From positions 186,001 through 250,000 of the forward strand of contig CAWABU010000005.1 in the NCBI GenBank assembly GCA_963780345.1: DNA of 64,000 bases, written 5' to 3'. Shown piece after piece: positions 62,936 through 64,000 of the stretch (the first letter of the stretch is position 1; the number at the start of each line of letters is the position of its first letter). The DNA comes from PALSA-693 sp963780345. Its GTDB lineage: Bacteria; Actinomycetota; Acidimicrobiia; Acidimicrobiales; Palsa-688. The notes below the pieces were generated by a model, which worked only from the letters and a program-made list of their open reading frames with translations, had not been told where the DNA came from and did not search any database. Both the position numbers and the translations under genes were made by a program.

Positions 62936-63013
62936 AACTCGACGCCGGAAACTCGGCAATCAGAATGCCTGGCCGCATGACGACAGCTGGCCGCGAGTTT
63001 CCGGCGTCGAGTT
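62936..63013. repeat. Perfect 20-bp inverted repeat with 38-base spacer
   Basis: AACTCGACGCCGGAAACTCG (62936-62955) and its exact reverse complement (62994-63013) flank 38 bases. Each arm itself contains AACTCG twice. It lies upstream of the sulfatase relic (minus) and about 110 bases upstream of the amidohydrolase start. It could be a strong transcript hairpin, a dimeric regulator site or the remains of a small mobile element. Confidence 0.9.
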
Positions 63014-63121
63014 CGCAGGCAGCCGACTAGGCTGCTTCTGGAGCATGAACATTCGGACCTTGCCTACTTTTGCAACTCGGCCATAACCATCCGGTATCAG
63101 CATGTTGAGGGAGGATTCCCA

Positions 63122-64000
63122 ATGAGCGACCACGACATTGTGATCAGGGGTGGCACCGTCGTCGACGGGACCGGCGGTCCTTCCCGGGACGCGGATGTGG
63201 CCATCGACGGCGAACGTATCAGCCTGGTTGGCGAGGTGCCTGGAAAGGGCCGGAGGGAGATCGACGCCCGGGATCGCGTGGTCACGCCCGGCTTCGTTGA
63301 CATCCACACCCACCTGGATGGCCAATTGGCGTGGGACCCGATGTGCACATCGTCGTGCTGGCACGGTGTCACGTCGGTTGTCATGGGCAATTGCGGGGTC
63401 ACGTTTGCGCCGGTGCAACCGGGTGGATCGTCCTACTTGGCCGAGGTGATGGAGTCCGTGGAGGACATACCGGCCGCTTCCATCCTGAGCGGGTTGCCGT
63501 GGAACTGGTCGACCTTCAGCGAATACCTGGCCGCGATCGAGACCATGCCCAAAGGCATCAACGTCGGCGGCATGGTCGGCCATGTCGCGGTGCGCTGGTA
63601 TGTCATGGGAGAGGATTCTCTCGGCGAAGCCCCTGCATCCGCAGCACAGGTGCAGCAGATGGCTCAGCTGGTTGACGAAGCAGTGCGGGGTGGAGCCCTG
63701 GGGTTCTCCACCAGTCGCACGCTGGGCCACCGGGTGCCTGACGGGCGACCCGTCCCCGGCACCTTCGCCGACGACGCCGAATTGCTGGCGATCGGCGACG
63801 TTCTTGGGCGTCTCGGCCGCGGTGTGTTTGAGTCGGCGCCACGGTTCGAACACGCCGGTCCCGATGGGGCCGGCGCCCGCCACGAGGTACAGGTTCTGGC
63901 GGAGATCACTCGCCGGACCGGCCGGCCGGCCACCTTTGGGCTGGCCCAGTCCAACATCCGCCCTCAACTGTATCGGCTCGTGCTCGACGAAGCTCTCGAG
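63122..64000 (+). CDS. D-aminoacylase-type amidohydrolase, 3' end outside window
   Basis: An open frame of 293 codons runs from ATG 63122 to the window end. It starts VIRGGTVVDGTGGPSRDADV with the beta-sandwich domain, then the metal motif GFVDIHTHLDGQL, HGVTSVVMGNCGVTFAPV (Cys ligand region) and GGALGFSTSRTLGHR. This is the N-acyl-D-amino-acid deacylase/dihydroorotase-like group of the amidohydrolase superfamily, normally ~550 residues. The WHGVTSVVMGNCG segment is characteristic of D-aminoacylases. The reaction is removal of an acyl or carbamoyl group; substrate unknown. The 20-bp inverted repeat lies just upstream. Confidence 0.9.
   Translation, partial: MSDHDIVIRGGTVVDGTGGPSRDADVAIDGERISLVGEVPGKGRREIDARDRVVTPGFVDIHTHLDGQLAWDPMCTSSCWHGVTSVVMGNCGVTFAPVQPGGSSYLAEVMESVEDIPAASILSGLPWNWSTFSEYLAAIETMPKGINVGGMVGHVAVRWYVMGEDSLGEAPASAAQVQQMAQLVDEAVRGGALGFSTSRTLGHRVPDGRPVPGTFADDAELLAIGDVLGRLGRGVFESAPRFEHAGPDGAGARHEVQVLAEITRRTGRPATFGLAQSNIRPQLYRLVLDEALE

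Overview
The window is high-GC bacterial DNA from an actinobacterium, most likely a member of the Acidimicrobiia or a related deep lineage. This is inferred from the gene content: three luciferase-like (LLM) oxidoreductases and a PPOX protein of types that often use coenzyme F420, an Rv2466c-like mycothiol-linked protein, an NDMA-type alcohol dehydrogenase, a single-chain acyl-CoA carboxylase, dodecin, and many type III CoA-transferases, P450s and acyl-CoA dehydrogenases. No rRNA, tRNA or CRISPR array was recognised.

Positions 1-3990 differ from the rest. They hold a decayed or badly sequenced phage-type element: small unknown genes, a prohead-protease-like relic, a 325-base stretch with no T at all, and a tyrosine integrase broken by several frameshifts. 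The neighbouring ABC permease lost its C-terminal membrane segments where it meets this element. Next come the permease's ATPase and a divergent histidine kinase/response regulator pair (3992-8925), then an AlkZ-like winged-helix protein.

The most notable gene is at 10195-11247. It is a thioredoxin-fold protein with an in-frame UGA exactly at the active-site cysteine position and a SECIS-like hairpin just downstream, so it is a probable selenoprotein. A benzoylformate-decarboxylase-like ThDP enzyme and an amidohydrolase follow. A compact five-gene operon (14502-22412) encodes a mycothiol-linked DsbA-like protein, an AhpD-like protein, a tandem two-domain CoA-transferase, a 1147-residue biotin carboxylase/BCCP/carboxyltransferase fusion and a metallo-hydrolase.

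From 23300 to 37600 the genes are mixed: quinone oxidoreductase, aldehyde dehydrogenase, PEP carboxylase, two LLM oxidoreductases, two enoyl-CoA hydratases, an ACT protein, dodecin and a STAS protein. A collapsed ATP-grasp/transglutaminase operon lies among them. Positions 37652-46558, all on the minus strand, form a catabolic block: two CoA-transferases, two acyl-CoA dehydrogenase-type proteins, a 3-hydroxyisobutyrate-dehydrogenase-like enzyme and two P450s. Further beta-oxidation and ligase genes follow (acyl-CoA ligase, cyclase-family hydrolase, NDMA-type alcohol dehydrogenase, LLM, thiolase, FadJ-like fusion). Together these suggest oxidation of a hydrophobic, possibly cyclic or branched, substrate through CoA thioesters; the substrate itself cannot be read from the sequence.

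The right end carries a frameshifted methyltransferase, a phosphotriesterase-like lactonase, an alkyl-sulfatase relic that has lost its metal site, a perfect 20-bp inverted repeat and the start of a D-aminoacylase-type amidohydrolase that runs off the window.
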